Assembly (NCBI GenBank): GCA_030833205.1
Contig: JAURHS010000002.1
Location: 1-64,000, forward strand
Direction of reading: 5' to 3'
Source of the DNA: Prosthecobacter sp.
Lineage (GTDB): Bacteria; Verrucomicrobiota; Verrucomicrobiia; Verrucomicrobiales; Verrucomicrobiaceae
Length of the DNA stretch: 64,000 nucleotides
Shown here: piece by piece, positions 19,640-28,424 of the stretch
Position numbering within the stretch: the first letter of the stretch is position 1
Layout of the letters: every line of letters begins with the position of its first letter
Made by a program: the position numbers and the translations under genes
The notes under the pieces: generated by a model
What the model was told of the DNA's origin: nothing
The model's database searches: none
The model's input: the letters and a program-made list of their open reading frames with translations, nothing else

Positions 19640-20227
19640 ATGTCCCTGCTGGTGCCCACCGATTACTTTCGGCCCTTGTCCCGACAAGAGTTGGCTGGCG
19701 GCCGCGTTTGCCCCTTGGAGGTGGAGCTTGGTTGCGGTGACGGGCGTTTTTTGGCGGGCATGGCTCAGGCTCACCCCGAGCGCCAGTTCCTTGGCGTTGA
19801 GCGCATGCTGGGACGGGTGCAAAAAACCCTGCGCCGCATCAGCGAAGCCGGGCTGGGCAATGCGCAGGTGCTGCGCCTGGAGAGCGGCTACACGATGGGT
19901 TGGTTGCTGCCTGATGCCAGTGTCAGTCGCGTGCATCTGCTCTGCCCGGATCCCTGGCCCAAGCTCAAGCACGCGGCTCGGAGGCTGGTCAATCAGGAGG
20001 AATTCCTGTCTGGTCTGGAGCGCGTGCTGCTGCCCGGTGGAGAGTTTTTGCTCAAGACCGATGATGCCCGCTACGCTGAGGACGCGATGCAGAGTCTGGG
20101 CAAGCGCGCGCACTGGAAGGCCATGGATTGGCCGCAGGATGCCTTTTTTTACCCCACGACTGACTTTGAAGCGCATTGGCTGGCCATGGGGCGCAGCATT
20201 CATCGGGCCCGCTGGCGTTGGCGTTGA
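19640..20227 (+). CDS. trmB: tRNA (guanine-N7-)-methyltransferase
   Basis: LEVELGCGDGRFLAGMA, FLGVER, HLLCPDPWPKLKHAARRLVNQEEFL. Confidence 0.9.
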   Translation: MSLLVPTDYFRPLSRQELAGGRVCPLEVELGCGDGRFLAGMAQAHPERQFLGVERMLGRVQKTLRRISEAGLGNAQVLRLESGYTMGWLLPDASVSRVHLLCPDPWPKLKHAARRLVNQEEFLSGLERVLLPGGEFLLKTDDARYAEDAMQSLGKRAHWKAMDWPQDAFFYPTTDFEAHWLAMGRSIHRARWRWR

Positions 20228-20261
20228 CGCGATCTTCGGCCTCTCCTAGGCTCTCGGGGTC

Positions 20262-21539
20262 ATGCTGCGCGCCATCCTGCACACGCTGTTGCTCCCGGCA
20301 ATCTCGCTGGAGGCCGCAAGCCTGCCCGTCGTTGCCTGGCAGGAGCCCAGCTCCTTGGCTGCGCAACCGGACTGGACCGCGCTGAAGCGTTACTCCCGCA
20401 GCATGAGTCGAGCCGAATTCGACCAGGCTTGGCGGGAGTTTTACGCGCCGGCCTCCCCCGAGCTGCGCCTGCCCTTTGAGCTTGATGGCGAGGCTCTGCT
20501 ACTGCCCATTCGCCCCAATGGCCAACCTCTGGCGATTGAACTCAAAAAGGACAACCAGTCCCCGCCGCAGAGGCACTGGCGCCGTGCCTCCGAGTTGCCG
20601 CCACTTCAGGGAAGAGCGCCTCTGAGCGACCTGCACTTCACGCTGGACCCCGGTCATCTTGGCGGACCCTGGGCGCAGATGGAGGAGCGCCTGCTGCAAC
20701 TCCCAGGCAGGGGCGAGGTGCGCGAGGGCGATCTCACTCTGCAAGTGGCGCTATTGTTGCGTGAACGACTTCAGCAACTCGGTGCCTCGGTCTCGTTGCT
20801 GCGGCAGAGTGCCGAGCCCTCCACCACGCTGAGGCCAGAGGTTCTGCGCGACGAGGCCCTGAAGTTGCTGCAACAACATGGAATTGCGCAACCGCCTGCG
20901 GATGATGAGGGCTTGCGTGGCGAAGCGAGGTTGCTCACGGTTCGTTGGCAAAGTGAGAAGTTGTTCTACCGTGTGGCCGAAATCAGGGAGCGGGCTCGGC
21001 GGGTCAACGAGACTCTGCGTCCCGATGCGGTGCTCTGCATTCACTTCAATGCCGAGGACTGGGGGGACCCGGCGGCGCCCACGCTCAGCGAGGAGAATCA
21101 CCTTCATGTGATGGTCAACGGCTGTTACGGCATCGAGGAGTTGCAGCAGCCTGATGTCTGCGCCGAGATGTTGCATCGCTTGTTGGGTCGCGTTCACGAG
21201 GAGGAGTTGCCGCTGGCGGAGGCTGTGGCCGCAGGCTTGGCCAAGAGCAGCGGCCTGCCAGCCTATGTTTACCGCAGGCCTGTTGCCAAACGGGTGGGGC
21301 ATTCGGGCTATGTCTGGGCCCGCAATTTGTTGGCCAATCGCCTCTACCAATGCCCCGTGGTGTATCTGGAACCCTGGGTGATGAACCACGCCCAGACCTT
21401 TGCCCGACTGCAGAAGGGGCACTTTCGGGGCCGCACCCTCATTGATGGACAACTGCAGACTAGCATTCTTGAGGACTATGTCAGCGGCGTCGTCAACGGA
21501 TTGCTGCAACACTATCAACAACATCGCCCGCGCTCATGA
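20262..21539 (+). CDS. N-acetylmuramoyl-L-alanine amidase-like (Amidase_3 fold) protein
   Basis: LDPGHLGG, REGDLTLQVALLLRERL, AVLCIHFNA and VYLEPW match the Zn-ligand/Glu order of Amidase_3. Confidence 0.65.
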   Translation: MLRAILHTLLLPAISLEAASLPVVAWQEPSSLAAQPDWTALKRYSRSMSRAEFDQAWREFYAPASPELRLPFELDGEALLLPIRPNGQPLAIELKKDNQSPPQRHWRRASELPPLQGRAPLSDLHFTLDPGHLGGPWAQMEERLLQLPGRGEVREGDLTLQVALLLRERLQQLGASVSLLRQSAEPSTTLRPEVLRDEALKLLQQHGIAQPPADDEGLRGEARLLTVRWQSEKLFYRVAEIRERARRVNETLRPDAVLCIHFNAEDWGDPAAPTLSEENHLHVMVNGCYGIEELQQPDVCAEMLHRLLGRVHEEELPLAEAVAAGLAKSSGLPAYVYRRPVAKRVGHSGYVWARNLLANRLYQCPVVYLEPWVMNHAQTFARLQKGHFRGRTLIDGQLQTSILEDYVSGVVNGLLQHYQQHRPRS

Positions 21540-23002
21540 AGATTCTCATTGTTGGTTGTGGCATGGTGGGGGAACTTCTTGCGGATATCCTGCATGAATC
21601 TGGTCACGAGGTCTGGGGGGTGACGCACGGTGAGGCGTCCGCGCAACGCCTGACGGCCAGCAAGCCATGGAAGGTGGCGGCCTGTGACATCAGCCGCGAG
21701 GATCAGGTTGCTGATCTGGCGCAGCGCATCGGCAGGCTCGACGGTTGGGTGCATTGTGCCAGCTCGGGACGAGGCGGCGCCGAGGCCTATGAGGCGGTGT
21801 ACTTCCGTGGTCAGGAGCATCTGCTCAGGCATTTTCCCGCAGCACATCCTGTGTTTGCCGCCAGCACCAGCGTTTATGATCAAACCGATGGTTCCTGGGT
21901 GGATGAGCAGACGAAGGCAGAACCCCAGCGCGCCACAGGTCAGTGGCTTCGCCGCGCCGAGGACCTTGCCCTGCAGGCCGGTGGCTGCGCCATTCGGCTG
22001 GGAGGGCTCTATGGCCCGGGTCGCTCGCATTTGCTCAAGAACTTTTTATTGGGCCAGGGCGGCCTTGAGGTGACTCCCGAGGCTCCCGACGGACGCTATC
22101 TCAACATCCTGCATGTGCACGATGCGGCCCAGGCCCTCGCTCACGGCCTCAAGGCGCGCCTGCGCGGTCTCTACAATGCGGTGGATGGCACTCCTGTCAC
22201 CCAGCGCGAATGTCTGCAGCGCCTCGGCGTGATCTTTGGCGTCGAGATTCCTGCCGAGATTCCCGCCAACGCTGGGCGCAAGCGCGGTTGGAGTCACAAG
22301 CGCGTGAGTTGCGCCAAACTGCTGGCCAGTGGCTGGCAGCCTCGATACCCGAGTTACTGGGATGCGATCGAACACGATCCCGAGCTGGTCAGCTCCATTC
22401 TTGCCGAGGTGCAGCAGGAGAGTCCGACACCGCCAAGGCGCAGCAATGTGCTGTTGATTGGCCTCATGGGTTGCGGCAAAACCACGGTGGGCCGTCTGGT
22501 GGCCCGCCTGCTGGGATTTCATTTCATTGACACCGACGCGCAGATCATCAAGCGGGCCGGTCGCAGCATTCCAGAGATTTTTGCACAGGAGGGCGAGGCG
22601 GGGTTCCGCCGCCATGAATCCGCGGTGCTGCGTTCGCTGCTGGGCAGCAGCGGCGTGGTGGTGGCCACTGGTGGAGGCATCGTGACTGAGGCCGTCAATC
22701 TGCCGTTGCTGCGTCATCTGGGCTTCATCACTTGGCTTGAGGCCAGTGTGCAACGACTCGTGGAGCGCACCCGCGGCAACGACGATCGCCCGCTTTTGCA
22801 GGGTCAGGTGAGTCTGGAGCAGCGGTTGAGCTCATTGCTTGAGGTCCGGTCTGGGTTGTATGCTCAGCTCGCGGATCTGCGCCTCGTGACTGACGGACTC
22901 GATCCTCAGGAGAGCGCCTACGGCATCGCCGAAAGCGCGAGGCACTTCTTTGCCCAGCGTGGCTCTCTCGGCAGCAGGCCGCCGCAGTCCTCAGCGCCGT
23001 AA
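21536..23002 (+). CDS. fusion: NAD-dependent epimerase/SDR (YeeZ-like) + shikimate kinase
   Basis: N-term Rossmann GCGMVGELLADIL; C-term GLMGCGKTTVGR, FIDTDAQI, FRRHESAVL, VVATGGGIV, DDRPLL (shikimate kinase) in one continuous frame. Confidence 0.85.
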   Translation: MKILIVGCGMVGELLADILHESGHEVWGVTHGEASAQRLTASKPWKVAACDISREDQVADLAQRIGRLDGWVHCASSGRGGAEAYEAVYFRGQEHLLRHFPAAHPVFAASTSVYDQTDGSWVDEQTKAEPQRATGQWLRRAEDLALQAGGCAIRLGGLYGPGRSHLLKNFLLGQGGLEVTPEAPDGRYLNILHVHDAAQALAHGLKARLRGLYNAVDGTPVTQRECLQRLGVIFGVEIPAEIPANAGRKRGWSHKRVSCAKLLASGWQPRYPSYWDAIEHDPELVSSILAEVQQESPTPPRRSNVLLIGLMGCGKTTVGRLVARLLGFHFIDTDAQIIKRAGRSIPEIFAQEGEAGFRRHESAVLRSLLGSSGVVVATGGGIVTEAVNLPLLRHLGFITWLEASVQRLVERTRGNDDRPLLQGQVSLEQRLSSLLEVRSGLYAQLADLRLVTDGLDPQESAYGIAESARHFFAQRGSLGSRPPQSSAP

Positions 23003-24091
23003 GCCCTCTCGCTTGCGCTCCAAAGCCAACTCCAGCACCCGCAGCGTCTGTGCCGCGTTTTCCTGGAGCGACAAGACCCCGGCAGGAGTGACCACCCTTG
23101 TTGGTGGCCGTTGTCGCCAGCGCTGGATGGATTGCACCATCGCCCCAATGTCCGCGGGGTCGCTGAGAATCTCGCCGTGGACACCGGGTTCGATGAGTTC
23201 GCTGGCTCCGTTGCTGCGGGTGGTGATCACTGGCAGCCCCGCAGCCAGCGCCTCGCTGACCACATTGGCGCAGGGCTCGTAAATGGGCGGGAAAAGCATG
23301 GCGTCAGCCGCGGCGTAGAGCGAGGGCATCTCGCTGACTGGCCCCAGCAAACGCACCTGCTTGCCAGGTCTCAGGCAGCGCCCGCGACCAGCGACCAGAA
23401 GCTTGAGCTTGGGGTCGTTTGGGGTGAGTTGCCGCATCGCCTGCAGGGCAAAGTGCAATCCCTTGCGCTCCCAGCCCGAGCCCGCAAAGAGCATGACGAA
23501 ATCGTCGTCTGCCAACCCCCACTGCGCTCTGGCCTGCTGCCGGTCGGCATGGCCATGGCGCGAGAGGTCAATGCCGTTGCGGACCAGATGAATGCGCTCA
23601 GCGGGGAAGGCAAAACGAGTGGCGATGTCTTCGCCCACCAGGTTGGAATTGACAATCACCTCGCCGGTGTTGCTGGCGCAAAGCGAGCGCGCCTCAAGCG
23701 CGCAAAGCCCACGATGAAAGGCGCTGCGGCCCTCCCACCAGCGCCGCCACCAGGGGGCGTACCTGCGTTTGGCCTCAATCCAGGAGGCGTGCACGCCATC
23801 TCCGGCGCGGTAGACATCCTGATGCAGCGTGCGCTCGAGGCTGAACACCAGATCGTGATTGGCGCCCCTGAGCATGCGCTGCACCTCCAAGGCAAAGGCG
23901 AGCGGTGCCCCAGCCCTGGGGGCCGCGACGCGGACGGGATGTGCGCCCACCCCGACGGCCTGGCCGCTCCAGGACTGCGCGTAGAGATGCACCTCATGTC
24001 CTGCGCCAACCAAGGCGCCCAGCAGACGCTGCAGATAGAGTTCCGCGCCCCCCACAGGTGAGAAGCGGCGGCGGATCAGGGCGATGTTCAT
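22991..24091 (-). CDS. glycosyltransferase family 4 (GT-B)
   Basis: FSPVGGAELYLQRLLGALVGAGHEV, FAGSGWERKGLHFALQAM, FPPIYEPCANVVSEALAAGLPVITTRSNGASELI. Confidence 0.85.
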   Translation of the reverse strand: MNIALIRRRFSPVGGAELYLQRLLGALVGAGHEVHLYAQSWSGQAVGVGAHPVRVAAPRAGAPLAFALEVQRMLRGANHDLVFSLERTLHQDVYRAGDGVHASWIEAKRRYAPWWRRWWEGRSAFHRGLCALEARSLCASNTGEVIVNSNLVGEDIATRFAFPAERIHLVRNGIDLSRHGHADRQQARAQWGLADDDFVMLFAGSGWERKGLHFALQAMRQLTPNDPKLKLLVAGRGRCLRPGKQVRLLGPVSEMPSLYAAADAMLFPPIYEPCANVVSEALAAGLPVITTRSNGASELIEPGVHGEILSDPADIGAMVQSIQRWRQRPPTRVVTPAGVLSLQENAAQTLRVLELALERKREGLRR

Positions 24092-24246
24092 GTGCGGTGT
24101 GGGCCGAGGAACTGACCGGCCGCTTTGCTGCGCCACTGCCCTCTCTGTCAAGGTTAAAGCGCCAAAAACGGGGAATGGCAAGAGCAGCCTGAAATTCAGA
24201 CTAGGGGTTGGAACGGGCCACAGAGGCAGTGATTTCATGCCCTATA

Positions 24247-24261
24247 TGAGAAAGCTTCTCA
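24247..24261. promoter_or_regulatory. perfect palindrome TGAGAAA-G-CTTCTCA, candidate Fur/Zur-like operator
   Basis: 15-nt 7-1-7 inverted repeat about 43 bp upstream of the tonB ATG; matches TGATAATnATTATCA at 10 of 14 arm positions. Confidence 0.4.
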
Positions 24262-24304
24262 ATAAGGTTGACTCAGGGGCTGGATGTGTCAGTGATTGCC
24301 CTGC

Positions 24305-25117
24305 ATGACTGCAGCAGAGCCATTGCCCCAGACCCTGCCCCGAGTTGCTGCTGCGGGCTTGGGGCTGCGCGTGGCGAGACGGCAGGAGGATCTGCTGTTT
24401 TGGGCGGTGCTCTTGGCTTGGTCGGGTTCGATGTTGGCGATTGGTGTTCTAGGTTGGCAACCAGCGGTCGAACTGCAATGGCGCGGGCTCGAGGTTCAGT
24501 CTGCGGAGCTCGAGGGCGGCAGCGGCGGCGAGCCTGCGATGCAGGAGGTGGCGCTTGAGTCCGAGGCCACCGAGGTCCAGGCGCAGAGCGAGGTCGCTCT
24601 TGAGGTTCCGCAACCACCGCCTCTGCAGGTGGAGGCCATGGTGCAGGAGAGTCTGCCGCCCCTGCCTGAGGTGGTGGATGTGGCGGATCTTTTTGTGGTG
24701 CCTGCGGCCGCCAGCATCGAAACAGCGCTGGAGCCTTTACAGCCGCCCGCGCCAAAGCCCAAACCGGCGGCCAGCAAGGCCATGAAGGCGGCCTCAACGA
24801 GGTTGCCAGCTGGCAAGCCCGGTGCTGGGATGGGGCAGGGGGGGGCAGGTGGCGGCTCCGGCAATGGCGGTGCCGGCGGCTTTTCCGTACCCAAACCCGC
24901 GTATCCATCAAGCTTTCGCAGTCAGGGCATCGAGGGCACGGTGGTGCTTCGCATTGAAGTGGCCCCCAGCGGTCGGGCCAGTGCGGTTGAGATCATCTCC
25001 AGCAGTGGCCACGGCGTATTGGATCAATACGCGTTGGGCTGGGTGCGTCGCAATGGCAGGGCTCCTGCCGGCGAGGCGAGAACCTTCGACCTGCCCCTTT
25101 CCTTTACCCTGCGCTAA
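24305..25117 (+). CDS. tonB: TonB-family energy transducer
   Basis: N-terminal TM, Pro/Ala-rich linker, C-terminal YPSSFRSQGIEGTVVLRIEVAPSGRASAVEIISSSGHGVLDQYALGWVRR. Confidence 0.85.
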   Translation: MTAAEPLPQTLPRVAAAGLGLRVARRQEDLLFWAVLLAWSGSMLAIGVLGWQPAVELQWRGLEVQSAELEGGSGGEPAMQEVALESEATEVQAQSEVALEVPQPPPLQVEAMVQESLPPLPEVVDVADLFVVPAAASIETALEPLQPPAPKPKPAASKAMKAASTRLPAGKPGAGMGQGGAGGGSGNGGAGGFSVPKPAYPSSFRSQGIEGTVVLRIEVAPSGRASAVEIISSSGHGVLDQYALGWVRRNGRAPAGEARTFDLPLSFTLR

Positions 25118-25150
25118 GCCCCGCGTCTGACCTCAATCCCTCAATCTCCG

Positions 25151-25795
25151 ATGCTCTCCTCCCCATCCCCCCTCATGGCCAATGCCGCTGTGGAGTTGTT
25201 CATCAAGGGAGGACCGATCATGTATCCCGTGGCGTTGGTGGCCCTGTGGGCGATCTGCGTGCTGGTGGAACGACTGGCCTGGTGGGCGCGGCTGCGTCTG
25301 AGTCGGCAACCCGCCCTCTTGGATCAGGTGCTTGATGCTCTGGAAGGAGGGCAAACGGATCGCGCCATCGAGCTTTCCAAGCAGGCGCGCGATCCTGTGG
25401 TGCGCATGGCTCACCATGGCCTCAAGCACGCCCACGGTTCCATGGAGGGGGCCTTGGAGGTGGCCGCCGGTCACGAGTTGCAGCAAGCTGGCCGATTCCT
25501 CGGGGCCATGGACACGATTGTCACTTTGGGCCCGCTGCTGGGCCTGCTGGGTACGGTGACTGGCATCATGGGCTCATTCAGCTCGATTGGCTCCTCAGAG
25601 CTTGCGGTGGAGAAGGTGACCGGCGGCATTGGCGAAGCCCTCATCGCCACGGCAGCGGGTCTTGGCATTGCCATCGTCACTTTGGTGCCAATGAATTACT
25701 TCCATGCCCGACTGGCGCGTCTGCAGTTCGAGCTGGAGTCGGCGGCAAACAACATCCTCATCCTGGTGCAGCGCCGGGGCAAACCTCAGGCATGA
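25151..25795 (+). CDS. exbB: MotA/TolQ/ExbB proton channel family protein
   Basis: GAMDTIVTLGPLLGLLGTVTGIMGSF...GGIGEALIATAAGLGIAIVTLVPMNYF. Confidence 0.9.
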   Translation: MLSSPSPLMANAAVELFIKGGPIMYPVALVALWAICVLVERLAWWARLRLSRQPALLDQVLDALEGGQTDRAIELSKQARDPVVRMAHHGLKHAHGSMEGALEVAAGHELQQAGRFLGAMDTIVTLGPLLGLLGTVTGIMGSFSSIGSSELAVEKVTGGIGEALIATAAGLGIAIVTLVPMNYFHARLARLQFELESAANNILILVQRRGKPQA

Positions 25796-26208
25796 AGCTG
25801 CATTCCCCCATCGCGGCGCGGCGCACGCGCCTGGAGATCATTCCGTTGATTGATGTGATGTTCTTTTTGCTGGCCTCCTTCATGATGGTCAGCCTGACGA
25901 TGAGCAAGCAGCAGACTGTGGGCGTCAACCTGCCGGTGGCCTCCAGCAGCACGGCCAACTTCAAGCCCGACATGATCAATCTGGCGGTGAACGCCAAGGG
26001 CGATTTGTTCCTCAACAAGGAAGCCGTCAGCCTGCCAGCCTTGGAGAAGGAGCTGGCGCGTCGCTTCGCTCTGGATGCCCAGACGCCGGTTTACATCAGC
26101 GGTGATCGCGAGACTCGTCACGGGGACATGGTGCTTGCCCTCGATACCGTGCGCCGCGCCGGCTTCTCCAAGGTCGCTTTTCAGGTTCAACCCAACACCG
26201 CTCCATGA
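25792..26208 (+). CDS. exbD: ExbD/TolR family biopolymer transporter
   Basis: RTRLEIIPLIDVMFFLLASFMMVSL; 4-bp overlap with exbB. Confidence 0.9.
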   Translation: MKLHSPIAARRTRLEIIPLIDVMFFLLASFMMVSLTMSKQQTVGVNLPVASSSTANFKPDMINLAVNAKGDLFLNKEAVSLPALEKELARRFALDAQTPVYISGDRETRHGDMVLALDTVRRAGFSKVAFQVQPNTAP

Positions 26209-26765
26209 AGCGCCTGCTGGTCATTCTGGTGCTGGCCTCACTCTGCGCCCTGAGCATGCTTTGTGTGGCCCAGTGGCGTCGCGAGTTTGTGCTGCGCTCT
26301 CAAATTGCCGAGCTGATGCAGCGCTGGACCCAGGAGAACAGGGCCCGTGTCGAGGCTGAGCAGACCGTGGCGCAATACGCTCGCGAGATTGAGCGCCTTA
26401 CTGCGCTGCGCAATCAACTCGAGGAGCAGATGCTGCGCCTCACCGAGGAGGTCGATGGGCGTCGCGCCGATCAGAGTGCGCGCGGATTCAGTATTGCCGT
26501 GCTGATGAATGAACTCATCGCCCAGCAGGTCAGGGCAGGGGAGCTTGGGCGCCGCCTGGACTCGGCAATGCAGCGTTTGCAGCAACTCCAAAATCAGGCC
26601 CAGTCCGTGGCGCAGAAGGGCGGCAGCAGCCTGCGCCAGGCCAATGACAGCCTGCGCCAACTCGCCGCGCAGCGCGACGAGGCCATCGCAAAGCTCAATG
26701 AGCGCACGCGGCAGTACAACGATCTCGTTCGCCGCTACAATGCCATCGTTGGCAAACAGCCCTGA
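26205..26765 (+). CDS. small membrane-anchored coiled-coil protein of unknown function
   Basis: N-terminal TM then heptad-rich helix; 4-bp overlap with exbD. Confidence 0.7.
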   Translation: MKRLLVILVLASLCALSMLCVAQWRREFVLRSQIAELMQRWTQENRARVEAEQTVAQYAREIERLTALRNQLEEQMLRLTEEVDGRRADQSARGFSIAVLMNELIAQQVRAGELGRRLDSAMQRLQQLQNQAQSVAQKGGSSLRQANDSLRQLAAQRDEAIAKLNERTRQYNDLVRRYNAIVGKQP

Positions 26766-26909
26766 ATGCCTCATGGGGCCTTCGCCTCGGGGGGGTGGAG
26801 GTGGAGTCTTGAAGCTCGTCCTTGCATTGCAGCCTCAGGAGTCGCAAAATTCAAGCTTGCCCTGCCCGCGCAGCAACCAAACCCCTGTCGCATCGCCTAA
26901 GCCCTTCCC

Positions 26910-28424
26910 ATGGACGACCCTCTCAGCCCGGATCCCACTGCCTTTGGCGCACTTCCCCAGGACTTGAGCATGGTTGCCGCCTCCCTGAGACAGGCGATTG
27001 AGGACAATCAGCATGTGCCAGCGGTCTTTGCTGAGTTCTGCGCGCGTGCCTATTCCAGACCAGACTGGGCCATGGCGGCCAGCCCCTTTATTGTGGAATG
27101 TTTCGCGCAGCGCCCCAGAGATCTGGCGATGATGGCGCGAGTCAGCGACCTCATCATTGAGCTGACCTGTGGCAGTCAGGTTTACACCATGACCGTGGTG
27201 GCTCAGTGGATGCGTCAGGGTGACAACGCACAACTGCTCAAGCTCGCCGACGCCCTGTTGGTGGCGCATGGCAACATCGCCGGCCCGGAGGTGGTGCACC
27301 TCATGTTGGCTTTGGCCAATTCACTGGCCATCATGCGATACTCTCGCGCAGAACAATTGCTGGCTGCCGCAGAGCCGCGTTGCGGCGAGGACCACCACGA
27401 CAGCCACCTTGAGACCAGTGAGTGGCTCAAGTTGGGGGCAGCGCTGCGGCTTTGCCCGCCGTCCGTTCGCGAGTTGTTCAATCATCGCCTGCGTCGCCCG
27501 CGGGCAAAGTGGACTTGGCAAAACACGCATGAGAAGCAAGCCCTCGAGGCACTTGCCCTGCAGATCGAGTCCGCCGCGCCTGCCTTGGAAAAAATGCGTG
27601 CCATTCTGCCCGAGGGCTGGATTGAGCAGGCCCTCGAAGAGGCCCGTCATCGGCCACAGGAGAAGCCCGCACCCCAGCCTCGCCCTCAGCCGCCGCCGGC
27701 TCCCAGCCCGCCTGCAGCACCAGATCCAGATTGGCCATGGCAGCGGTGGCCCTCGGCATGGCAATTCTTTGCTGGCGGCGTCGCTGGCATGGTCGTCTTG
27801 CTTGGAGTCATTGGGCTGAGCCCGCTGGAGTTGCGCATGGCCACATCCGCCCCTAGCGCACCAGGGATGGCGCCGGTTTCAAGCAGTGGTCCCTCCCCCC
27901 TGCCAGTGGCCTCGGCCGCAGAGGCAATTGAGCCGAAGGCCAGCTCCGCAGCGGCGGAGGTCAAGGCTTCACAGGCGCCTGCGGTCAACGCGCCCCCACC
28001 GGAGGCTGCGAGTCTGCCTTCGTGGACGGAGTCGCAGCTCGCGCAGCTTGCCGCCGAGGATCCTGCGCTTCGCGAACAATCCCAGCGCATCGAAGCCGGC
28101 TCCTGGGAGGAGGTTCGCTCCCTGCTTGAAGCCCCTGCTGGCGAGTCGGGCAACGAGGCGGCGCGGCGGGCCAAATTGCTTCGCTGGTTGCACCTGCGCC
28201 CGCCAGCCGATGAACAAATCCGCATGCAGGTGCCCAATCTTTTGGCTGAGATCAAGCCCGATGGCGACACTCTTGAACTTTGGAGTCAGGTGGTCAAGCA
28301 GGGCGGCGCGATGCGTGCGGTGGTTGAGAAGGAAGCACGGCGTCAACTCGAGGCACGCAAGCAGGCATGGTCGCCCTCACAGCGCGAGCAATTGGATCGC
28401 CTGGGCTGGTCAACCAATCCCTGA
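26910..28424 (+). CDS. hypothetical protein: helical N-terminus, Pro-rich linker, single TM, Ala-rich periplasmic part
   Basis: 504 aa ORF; TM WQFFAGGVAGMVVLLGVIGLSP; no recognised family. Confidence 0.65.
   Translation: MDDPLSPDPTAFGALPQDLSMVAASLRQAIEDNQHVPAVFAEFCARAYSRPDWAMAASPFIVECFAQRPRDLAMMARVSDLIIELTCGSQVYTMTVVAQWMRQGDNAQLLKLADALLVAHGNIAGPEVVHLMLALANSLAIMRYSRAEQLLAAAEPRCGEDHHDSHLETSEWLKLGAALRLCPPSVRELFNHRLRRPRAKWTWQNTHEKQALEALALQIESAAPALEKMRAILPEGWIEQALEEARHRPQEKPAPQPRPQPPPAPSPPAAPDPDWPWQRWPSAWQFFAGGVAGMVVLLGVIGLSPLELRMATSAPSAPGMAPVSSSGPSPLPVASAAEAIEPKASSAAAEVKASQAPAVNAPPPEAASLPSWTESQLAQLAAEDPALREQSQRIEAGSWEEVRSLLEAPAGESGNEAARRAKLLRWLHLRPPADEQIRMQVPNLLAEIKPDGDTLELWSQVVKQGGAMRAVVEKEARRQLEARKQAWSPSQREQLDRLGWSTNP

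Noticed and set aside
24833-24880. G-rich run (ggggcaggggggggcaggtggcgg) as a G-quadruplex regulator
   Set aside because: Lies inside the tonB coding Gly-rich linker; composition explains it
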